From Elgaria multicarinata webbii (taxonomy: Eukaryota; Chordata; Lepidosauria; Squamata; Anguidae), in NCBI RefSeq assembly GCF_023053635.1, contig NC_086182.1, positions 34,700,001-34,764,000 on the forward strand: 64,000 bases of DNA. The letters run 5' to 3'. Positions 55,900-64,000 of this stretch are shown piece by piece. How positions within the stretch are numbered: the first letter of the stretch is position 1; each line of letters begins with the position of its first letter. A program made the position numbers and the translations under genes. The notes under the pieces were generated by a model. The model worked only from the letters and a program-made list of their open reading frames with translations, had not been told where the DNA came from and did no database searches.

Positions 55900-56335
55900 T
55901 TACATTTCTATACCATCCAGTGGTCGTAGCTCTCTGGGCAGTTCAAAACAATTTTTTAAAAAACCATAAAGCACAATATAAAAGTTCAACTGTTTAAAAG
56001 TACTCTAAAATAAAACTAAAAGTCAAAATAAAATCTAGCAGCAATGCAAAGTTTTAAATGGCAGTAATGAATTTTAAACAACAGAAATGTAAAGGCTAAA
56101 ATGCCTGGGGAAATATGAAGGTCTTGTTCCTGGCACTGAAAAGAGCACATTGTAGGTGATCAGCCTCCCTGGGAAGCTCATTCCTCAACAGGAATGCCAC
56201 AACAGGAGCAGTAATTAACACCCGTCCTCAAATGGAGATGGTCTGGCTTTAAGGTCATCAATGTGAGGATGTATTGGTCTGGTTTGAGCATCATGGCTCT
56301 TCTGAACTCACAGCCTTTAAGAAAATGTGGTAATC
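55863..56335 (-). mobile_element. L2-group LINE 3' end, inverted
   Basis: (ATTT)n at 55866-55900 is followed by attacatttctataccatcc, gtggtcgtagctctctgggc and, further in, gaagctcattcctcaacagg, the reversed end of LINE ORF2. Confidence 0.8.
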
Positions 56336-56342
56336 TTTCTTA

Positions 56343-56380
56343 AAAAAAGAAAGAAAGAAAGAAAGAAAGAAAAGAAAAGT
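56343..56380. repeat. (AAAG)n microsatellite
   Basis: About nine units are read directly. Confidence 0.9.
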
Positions 56381-56454
56381 AAAAAGTGGGAGGGGTAGAA
56401 ACAGGAAAAATACCCGGTGGCATATTGGTACCTATGAGCACCACGTTTTCTACC

Positions 56455-56830
56455 CCTGGTTTAAACAAACCCTGGGTAGTCATGAATGAGGATGAGTGAG
56501 CTGGCCCCTGGCTCCATTGCGGAGTTAAACAACCTAGGGATGCTCTGTTCCTGGGTTTCTTACTGTGACATCTGAACCCAGAATTGGAGGTTGTTGGGGG
56601 AAGAACGACCCAGGCTTTTAACTCAAGGTTTGTTATCAGCTTAGAAGTCTGGGTTGTTCCTCCTCCAACAACCTCCAATTCTGGGTTCGGACATCATGAA
56701 AAATAACCCAAGGATGGAGCATCCTTGGGTTATCTTCATGGGAGTGAGGGGGCGGGAGTTAGCGTGCTTGCTGGCTCCCATTTGGTGTTAACCACGGGTC
56801 ATTTGCGATATGTGAACTGGGTCTCAGACT
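56455..56830. mobile_element. Palindrome-rich MITE-like block
   Basis: Arms 56565-56613 (gacatctgaacccagaattg, gaggttgttgg) and 56646-56696 (ccaacaacctccaattctgg, gttcggacatca) pair closely across about 32 bases. A second hairpin, aacccaaggatg/catccttgggtt, lies at 56703-56734. Family not identified. Confidence 0.7.
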
Positions 56831-58170
56831 TTCTTCTGCTGAAGACCAGTCTTCATCCAGTAAAAATTTCATCGTGCCTGATTTTGCACTCATCCTGTCC
56901 CGCAGTAGCAGACAGCTTCAACCACATAGCCTTTCTACGGGTTCAGTTTCCTTGTGAGATTACTGGAGGCCTGTACTAATACTTTTCTATTTACATGGTT
57001 ACAGGTTGAGCAGAGAGGATCAGGCTGGGTGAAGCTATTTAAAGCTGCATCAGTCCCTCGGAAGCGACAGCGGGCCCACGGAGCGGCCTGAGGCTGCCTC
57101 TTGCCAGCCACCTCCAAAACCGCGTCTCACGCGTTCATTGGCCAGGCTTGCTTCTTTCCCCTCCCTTCTACTTATCCCCAAACTAGGAACATCTGGATAT
57201 GGCTACAGCAGGCGTATTTCATTCTGTCATCTGCTCCTTGATGGAATCAGGGTTTTTTAAACCCAAAATTTCATTCCCCTTGTGCGAATTTGTATTAACG
57301 CTAACGCGCACTTGTGCAAAAGTGAAAAACTGGGGCACAAGTCCGCAGAATCCACGTGACTTGGAAAAAGGCGGTCTGCTGTGGAATCCACAGGTTTGGT
57401 TCATAGAAATCCAAACTCCTTTGAATCCGTTGCAGATTTCTCTGCCCTCCACCCCCACCCTTCTACCCCCATGCAGACAGCCCCAGACAGCCCTCTTGCA
57501 AGTAGGAACGGCATGGCCTTAAACGCTCTTCCCTTTCTTGGCCCTGGAAGGACATGTCCTGGAGTAGTCCTGGGAAGAGATCGTGTGAGAGAGCGGCTTC
57601 TCTGTGAGCTCTCCCTTTCCACGGCATGGCCCTCCGCATTCAGATCAGACCTGGGAGCTCTGTTGAAATTCTAGGCGAGAATAGTGAAAACAGGGACCGG
57701 AAAATTGAACGTAGCATTAATATTCTGTAATAGATCTCCATGACTCGGATGGGGAGGAGGCCATCATCACATTCTCATTGGCTCTAACCCTAGGAGAAGC
57801 AGAGTGCTTCGTTCTATCTATTTATCATACAAAGCCAGGATATGGGGAAAAGCCTCAAAGGGCAGCAAATCCATCTTCTCGTAGCCGGTGGAGAGTTGGT
57901 CGTATATGATCGTACATCATCCTGTGTCACATTTCCATTGAGGGCCTGACCCGGCGCCTCTGCAGACGTCAGTGGGACGATTCTTGTTAGATCCAGGGAG
58001 GCTTTTCTCTCTCCTTCTTTTAATGACTGCAGGCAGGCAGGAGACAGATTGAAATCTACTGGTATATCTCTGGAGGATTCAGAGTAGATCCTTCCGGGTT
58101 TCTGACTCCCATTCATTTAACAATTGGAAGCAAGCAACAACCAAGCTACTTTTCCATGGCTGGGCTTGTG
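56831..58170. other. Unique-looking DNA
   Basis: No repeat is recognised. A GC-richer patch at 57050-57130 is too small to call a CpG island. No exon is supported. Confidence 0.4.
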
Positions 58171-58178
58171 CTAATCAC

Positions 58179-58924
58179 TAGGGCTGTGCTCCGCTTCTCT
58201 TAGGATCGGAGAAGCAGAAGCGGATCGGGGTGCTTCGCCTCCCCTTAAGGCGGAAGTGAAGAGGATTGGGGAGGCAGCGCAGTGCCGCGGAGTGGATTGA
58301 GATGAAGGCGGATCCTTCGCTTCGATCCTTTGCTCCGCAAAAAAGGTAAGGGGGCCTTACCTGGCACTGCCACCACCTGTGTGGCAACGGCGGCAGAGGC
58401 AGGTAAGGGGGCAGGGGGGATGGGTTTTTTTACCTGGTCCATTGTGGCCTATCGCCGGCTTCACTAGAGCCCGCGGCTCAACCCGGAAGTGTAGGCCCCG
58501 GGGCCTACACTTCCGGGTTGAGCCATGGGCTCTAGTGAAGCCAGCGACAGGCCGCGACGGACCAGGTAAGTGGTGTGCATGAGGGAGGGTTTACCTGGCC
58601 CTGCCGCCACCACCTGTGTGGCGACGGCAGCAGAGCCAGGTAAGGGGGCAAGGGGGAGGGGATCTTACCTTTGTTGCAGCCTGGTCTTCCAGTTTGAGTC
58701 CTTGGGCTCAGTAGAAGCCGCTGCCGGACCGCGGACTGATGCAGGTAAGGGGGTGGAGAGAGGGGGGCCTTACCTGGCGCCGGTGCAGAGCTCAGATTCG
58801 GATCTGGAGCTCCGCAGCAAAGTGAAACAGACCACTGGCAGAACGGCGTGGAGTGGACCAGATCCGAAAGTTGCGGATCAGGATCCGAAGTGGATCGGGG
58901 GGGAGGGGTCCGTGCACAGCCCTA
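58179..58924. mobile_element. hAT-like non-autonomous element, 746 bp, 8-bp target duplication
   Basis: It starts TAGGGCTGTGC and ends GTGCACAGCCCTA. The exact 8-mer ctaatcac flanks it at 58171-58178 and 58925-58932. It is GC-rich, has no transposase frame, and holds a 138-bp palindrome (58431-58568) and repeated aggtaagggggc / ttacctgg modules. Confidence 0.92.
58431..58568. repeat. 138-bp palindrome inside the hAT-like element
   Basis: Arms 58431-58499 and 58500-58568 are near-perfect inverted copies meeting at ccccgggg; for example cttcactagagccc and ggctcaacccggaagtg in the left arm return reversed in the right. Confidence 0.92.
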
Positions 58925-58932
58925 CTAATCAC

Positions 58933-59850
58933 TTGTCTTTTAGCCTTAGTATTTCCCCACCTGTAAAATGGGAATATTACTTGGTTGCCTTTGACCAGGT
59001 CTTTATGCAACTCTGCACTGGCCACTGTGAGAGTTATGTATTAGATTCCTCGATCTAAGGTAACTCAGATGTAGGCTTGTGTTTGTAAATACAGAATGTG
59101 GCTCTTGGGGGTGGGGTAGTTGTCACTAGATGCCCTGATGATTTTATACCTGGCTCTGATTAGTGGATATCAGGGTTCTAGTAAAAACAAAAACAAAGTA
59201 GAACCCACACACGCAGTCTGCATTAGAACAAAGTTAGGGAGGAACAACACAGCAGCTTGTGGTGACAAAAGAAACAAAAGGTTGTCTGTAATCTCCCTCT
59301 TTCTTATGGCTCTGCCCATTGGTTGAGCTGTTGTGACATCACGGAATGTTCCCTAAAGATTCTAACTACCCAGGGGAAAGCATATTGAAAATCTAAGGGG
59401 CTGAGGTGGTGCACAGCAAGGACGAAAGGCGACAGGCAGAATGGCTGAAACAGGGACTTGAGGAAACGATGGATGGGGGTACCACAACTGAGTTTCTCTC
59501 TGCAGCCGTTCAGATGTGCAAGGTAACACCTGCTGGGATTGAGTGATGAGCAGGTATGTGTTAAACAGCTCTCAAAGCACCAGGAATACAACCCACGCAT
59601 CTTGACAGCTAAAGGTTGTTCTATGCACAACCTTTCTAGCCTCTCCCTTGACTTCATAATGAGATGGGGGCTGGCTGAGAGAGAGCAAAGCGGAGACACC
59701 CCTCCCAGCTCTGAACCCAGTCTAGTATGTGGCTCCGTGCCCCCCCACCCCCCAGTCATGCCTCCAACTTTCCCTTCCTTATTTATCTACGTTCATGTGT
59801 ATGCCACTGCTTTCTTCCATTGCAGGACTCCCAGGGCTCTTCCCATCTGG
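58933..59850. other. Nothing recognised
   Basis: No known repeat or exon is identified upstream of the SORL1 island. Confidence 0.4.
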
Positions 59851-59854
59851 GCAC

Positions 59855-60075
59855 GGACCAAATCCAACAGGGCCAGTGCCAAAGGTAGGCGCACTTGTGG
59901 AAGGCCCTGGTCCCAGCAGAGGCCTACTGACAAGAGCTCCCTGGAGTGGTTTCCTCCTTTTCATGCCACCTGCCTCTGGCTTTGGCCCGGGCAACCACAG
60001 TGGCCAGAAGGAGGACCAACCAGGAGATGCTGCTGCGGCCCGCAAGCCAAGCCAGCAAGTGGCAGGAACGAGGAG
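59855..60075 (+). repeat. Unnamed dispersed family, copy near SORL1
   Basis: It shows gccaaaggtaggcgcacttg, gtcccagcagaggcctactg, acaagagctccctggagtgg, gggcaaccacagtggccaga and aagcaagtggcagg-like phrases. It lies about 0.65 kb before the SORL1 start codon. Confidence 0.55.
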
Positions 60076-60681
60076 GAAGACGAGGGACGTTGGCGGTGAG
60101 GAAGCAGACTTCACCGAGGGAGGGGCCCTTGCCTGAGGGCCCTCCAAACCTTGGGGCTGCCAGGCTGCTTAGCTTCAGAGGTGGCCGCAAGCGACGCGCC
60201 CTCCCACTGGGGATCCATTGCCGGGTTCCCCGCCGCCGTGAAACACACCCACTGCCCCGGCGACCCACGCAGGTAACACCCCTCCCTTGGGGCAAAAAGG
60301 AGAGGAAAGAAAGAACGCTCCAAGCGCTGAAATTGCTGTGGTCGGAGGCGGCGGCGGTGTTCTCTGCCCATGCCCGGATCCGATGGCGAGCAGCCGGCGC
60401 GCGCGCGCGCCCCAGGGGCAACTCGCGCTCGCCCCGCTTCCTTCCTCCGGGAGGTCAGCGAGGCGGACGCGGCGAGGCGAGCGGGCGCTCGGCGCGGGCC
60501 CCGCACGTGGCGCGCCCCCGCAAGCCCGAGCTGCGCGCAGCTGGCCTGGATCCGCTGGCCGCCTCCTCCTCCTCCTCCTCCTCCCTCGGTGCGCGCGGGA
60601 GCGGGGACGGGGGCGCGCCGCAGCCTCTTGCACATTCTCTCCTGGCGGCGGCGCCCCACGTTGCCGCGGCAGAGCCGGCGA

Positions 60682-60709
60682 AGCAGCAGCAGCAGCAGCA
60701 GCAGCAGCC
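60682..60709. repeat. (CAG)n in the SORL1 5' untranslated region
   Basis: About eight to nine CAG units lie 22 bases before the start codon. Confidence 0.9.
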
Positions 60710-60730
60710 GCGGAGGAGGCAGCAGGGAAC

Positions 60731-61072
60731 ATGGCGACAGCGACCAGGAGCCGCGCCGGGAAGGAGCCGCCGCCGCCGCCGCCGCCGCGCACGGGTCCGC
60801 CTCGGGCAGCAGGAGCCGCCGCCGCCCGGCTGCTGTTCTGGCTGCTGCTGGCGCTGCTGGCCTGTGGCCCCGGGCCGGCCGCCGCGGCCGGGCGGAGGAC
60901 GCCGCCGCCGCCGCTGCTGCTCTCGCCCGCCGCCCGCCCCTCCCGGCCCCAGGAGCGGGGCTTCGCCGTGCTGCAGGCGCCCGGGGCCGAGAAGCCGCGC
61001 GGCCGGAGGAGCGCAGCCCAGCCGCCGCCGCCGCCGCCGCCGCCGCCGCAGCCCATCAAGGTGTACGGGCAG
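60731..61072 (+). CDS. SORL1: SORL1 (SorLA) first coding exon
   Basis: This exon encodes residues 1-114 and ends in the donor gtgagc in phase 0, after QPIKVYGQ, a stretch shared with human SorLA. The ATG is in good context (gggaacATGG). A signal peptide is visible with its hydrophobic core at residues 31-46 (AAARLLFWLLLALLAC), followed by the propeptide. QERGFAVLQ aligns with human QDRGFLVVQ, and RGRR at 90-93 before SAAQ is a furin-type site where human has RRKR before SAAL. The mature receptor sorts APP and other cargo between the Golgi and endosomes. This exon is about 19 residues longer than the human one through Pro and Ala runs. The other exons lie beyond the window. Confidence 0.93.
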
Positions 61073-61887
61073 GTGAGCCGGCGGCCGCCTCCTCGCCTCC
61101 GCTTCCCCCCCGCCTCCTTCTCTTGCGGGTCCCCCGTCTGCCTTTGGCCAGCGCCCCCGGACGCGTGGCCAGACCCCTCTCGCAATTGGCGAGCCCCGCT
61201 CCGAATGGGGCAGGAGTCCTCCCCCGTCCAATGCCCCCCCCCACTTCTTTCATTTTAAGAGAGCATCGCACGGAACTTGGAGAGGGGGGCGAGGGAGGGT
61301 CCCCCCTTGCGCCGTTGGAAAGCCCTTGCAACACCCTGCACACACACACACCGGACTCTCTTTCCTCTCCCCTGTGCAAAGGGGGCTTTTGTTGGTGTAG
61401 CGTCGCTGGCCGGCGCGCTCTGGCAGCGGTTCCAAATTCGATGCGCCTTCCTCCACCTTCTGCTCCAGCGACCCGTGCGCCATTTGGAACTGGGTGGCGG
61501 GCACCCTTCCACTTGTCCTGACTTCTCTCCCCCCCCACCCCAGCCACCCCCGCCGCACTCTTAAAAGGAACCGGATCTGCCTTTCTAGCACTTCCCCGCT
61601 TCCCCTCCTTACAGCCCAGGTGACTCACAGGTTCGGTTCAGGGAGCAAGCGTGGCGGGGGGCCTGATGGATGGAAACCAAGTGTGGAGCGGGGAGTAAGT
61701 TTTTAAAAACGAATCCTTCAGTGTCAAACATGCACACAGAAGCAGTGCAATGCAGAGGGAGGGAGGGGATGCTGCAGCCTTGCAATGGGCCTTTGGGCCT
61801 GGGGCCAGTTCAGCTACCTGGGTCCAGGCCATTGATTTATAATTCTGGCCTTTTCTTCTTCTTCTGCTGCTGCTGCCGCTGCTGCTG

Positions 61888-61994
61888 TTTCTTCTTCTTC
61901 TTCTTCTTCTTCTTCTTCTTCTTCTTCTTCTTCTTCTTCTTCTTCTTCTTCTTCTTCTTCTTCTTCTCCTCCTCCTCCTCCTCCTCCTCCTCCT
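61888..61994. repeat. 107-base pure pyrimidine tract, (TTC)n then (CCT)n
   Basis: About 26 TTC units pass into about nine CCT units without a single purine on the + strand. Confidence 0.95.
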
Positions 61995-63579
61995 AATTTT
62001 TTTTTTAAATGGTTAGGCTGGGATCCAGATTTTTTCCTTCTTGCTCTGCAAAAAAAGGGAAATGGATCCATGCAGATTGCACCAGCTTTGCAAATAAGTT
62101 CCTAGTCCAAGAGTGTCATGACATAGGCTTCGTTGTAAATTTCTATCCTGTGGAAAGAAACACACACAGCTTATAAGACTTCCATTGCTGGTCACCTCCA
62201 AATGCTCCTCTCCATGGTCAAGAGGCTATTTCCAAGACCGTCCATCTTTCAGATTCAGGTTGCTCTCTTTTCTTAGGGCCATCCAATCTAGTATTGATTT
62301 CCCTTCCGCCCGATCCTAAGTGACAGTGTAGCTTTTGGTACTTGCTCTCTGCGAAGGGGAAAATGGCAACAACCTGTGAATAACCTAAGACACTCCCCAA
62401 ACGTGTGGGCGGCTGGAACACCTTGGAATTCCTTGTTTGTGTAGGCAAGGGTTTGTAATCTCAGGAGAACTCCCCCCCCCGCCCCACCGCACAGCAACAC
62501 CTGAATCTTGTTCATGTAAACATGTTGCCAACCTGGGACGGCATTGCCTCGCCATGTACTAAGCCCTTAGAAGGATTCAGGCTGGAGTTTATGGTGTATT
62601 TTGTGGCTTAAGGAGCGTGACAGAACATAGTTCGTTGTGCCCTCTGAACGTCTGATCTCTCAGGTTGCATACCTGATAGTTGCAGTGTGATCACTTTACA
62701 CACTAGTAATGAGCCACTACAAGTCTGGGAACTAAATCTGGCCCCTAGCATTTTTTTTCTCCCTTATTCTCAGCTTAACCCCTGATCCCAATGATTCTGC
62801 ACACCATGTATACCTGAGGCATATTTTCTTACGCTGAGACAAAAGCAAAGGACTCTTGTTCTACACTGGGAATGGTAGGAGAAGCTGTGGTAGGGCCACA
62901 TTGTGCATCTCACCTGTACACCCTTTCTCTCCTCCCCCCCACACCAGCCTTTGCATTTGTCTCATGCACAAGGCACAGGGAAATGGTAGTGAGTAGCCAA
63001 GGGGGCACAGAACCTCTTTTGCTGTTCTGGCTGCAGGGATGAAAGAGCCCATTGCTTGTGGCTTAGTGGAGAGAGCTGGTGTTTGCCGGCATGCCTGCCT
63101 TTGCTGACTTCTGCCAGGCTGCTGCTGAAAATGGCCAGAGCTGTAGAACAGCACTTGATGTTGTATTTTTCTTCTCCTAATGCCCGACACAAAGTTAACA
63201 GAGGAGTGTCTTTTTAGGCGCTAGGAAAGAGAAGAAGTGAAACAGCATTGTGGAAAAACAATTCGTATCCATGCTGAAATCAAAGCGTAACTTGCATTTC
63301 TAATAGGCTGCCGGATCTGTTTTCAGAAACGGCAAACCACTATTTTTAGGAGAGAGAATGAGGAGCGCTTAGAGCACAGCATGCTTTCTGCCTGCTGAAA
63401 GGTGTCCCCAGACTTCTGCCTGCTTCTTATCTAAAGAATTATTCAAGTCATGGTTATTTGGGTCTTCTTCCCAACTTGGAAAGATGGCCTTATATCTAAA
63501 GGCACAGGCCCTTTTGGACTAGTTAATTCAATGTGTTGTATTTATTACTTGTTCATCCTCAATACTTCCTGTGTTGTTT

Positions 63580-63860
63580 CTGAGATGCCCAAGTTGCTTA
63601 CATAAGGAACCATTTTTTAAAAAAACAACCAGCCATATAAATATGAAAACAGGAAAACACAGAGACAGGATCAGAGTAAATCAACAGCAACCGATTTTTA
63701 AAAAGCAAAGAGGAAAGAAGTTAATACGCCAGGGAGGCAAAAGGGTGGCTGGAACAGGTAATTTTTTTCTCAGCATTTAAAAACCATTAAGTGAAATTCC
63801 TTGAGGTAGGGAGTTCCACAGACTGGATGCTTAAATGGGTACGGTCCTCTCTCAAGTCCA
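63580..63860 (-). mobile_element. LINE 3' end, inverted
   Basis: It shows cccaagttgcttacataagg, aaaaacaaccagccatataa and ttgaggtagggagttccaca, gactgg, the reversed pattern of an L2/CR1-type 3' end. Confidence 0.5.
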
Positions 63861-64000
63861 TGCCAACCATGCCTGTGACTGTGGTGGGATATGAAGCAGG
63901 TTTCCCACTGGCTACTTGAGAGAAGTACGTTTATATGGGAGGAACATTTTCAAGGTGGCCATACACTGACCTAGTTTGTACATAATGGGAAATTGTGGGT

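Larger units (their letters stand above)
60300..61260 (+). promoter_or_regulatory. CpG island, SORL1 promoter and 5' end
   Basis: Very GC- and CpG-rich DNA spans the first coding exon. It contains gcgcgcgcgcgc near 60400, several GC boxes and no clear TATA box, as usual for a broadly expressed vertebrate gene. The transcription start cannot be placed from sequence. Confidence 0.8.
61073..64000 (+). other. SORL1 intron 1 (5' part)
   Basis: It begins with the donor at 61073 and runs off the window. It holds the end of the CpG island, a long polypyrimidine tract and an inverted LINE end. No second exon is seen, which is not surprising for a gene with a long first intron. Confidence 0.85.

Noticed and set aside
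59729-60136. Overlapping open frames upstream of SORL1 as an antisense or upstream gene
   Set aside because: They fall in GC-rich sequence and in a dispersed repeat copy, on both strands alike, with no splice support.
60287-60730. In-frame upstream extension of SORL1 beginning at other ATGs
   Set aside because: The frame is open because the DNA is GC-rich; the ATG at 60731 has better context and is followed directly by a signal peptide, as in other vertebrates.
61670-62071. Poly-Phe and poly-Glu frames in SORL1 intron 1
   Set aside because: Pure translation of the TTC/CCT tract.

Overview
The window is vertebrate nuclear DNA, almost certainly from a squamate reptile (lizard or snake). Two host genes are recognisable by protein sequence: SC5D (sterol-C5-desaturase), with all its coding exons in the window, and the first coding exon of SORL1. 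Both are on the + strand, in the order SC5D then SORL1 that I know from human chromosome 11q24. The repeats fit a squamate: tRNA-derived SINEs of the Sauria type, L2/CR1 LINEs with (AATAA)n or ATTCTATG tails, a short 5'-truncated L1, a DIRS-like retroelement and many small DNA-transposon derivatives. The species cannot be named from sequence alone.

Layout. 1-2.66 kb: unclassified DNA with a GT microsatellite and perhaps a LINE scrap. 2.66-3.3 kb: left end of a GC-rich hAT-like element followed by a 150-bp tandem repeat. 3.55-8.14 kb: a broken DIRS-like element carrying a homogeneous 48-bp tandem array. 9.3-10.3 kb: a decayed L2 LINE. 10.58-11.03 kb: two phase-compatible exons on the minus strand of a gene I do not recognise. 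11-15.3 kb: LINE tails, one SINE with a clean target-site duplication, and other small repeats. 15.33-15.87 kb: a CpG-rich block, the likely SC5D promoter and untranslated first exon. 16.97-18.56 kb: an L1 insertion that later received a solo LTR. 18.95-28.43 kb: the four SC5D coding exons, whose introns hold a palindromic LTR derivative, CR1, L2 and SINE copies. 28.43-60.3 kb: intergenic DNA, a patchwork of LINE ends, SINEs, hAT-like and Harbinger-like MITEs, and some unique stretches. 60.3-61.26 kb: the SORL1 CpG island with the first coding exon. 61.07-64 kb: SORL1 intron 1.

SC5D makes the ER enzyme of late cholesterol synthesis that turns lathosterol into 7-dehydrocholesterol. SORL1 is a sorting receptor of the endosome and trans-Golgi network. 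They are neighbours by conserved synteny, not an operon or a joint system. The best leads for follow-up are the unrecognised two-exon gene at 10.6-11.0 kb, the LTR whose two ends are inverted copies yet which has a normal 5-bp duplication, the hAT-like family with 8-bp duplications and large internal palindromes, and an unnamed dispersed repeat family seen four times.
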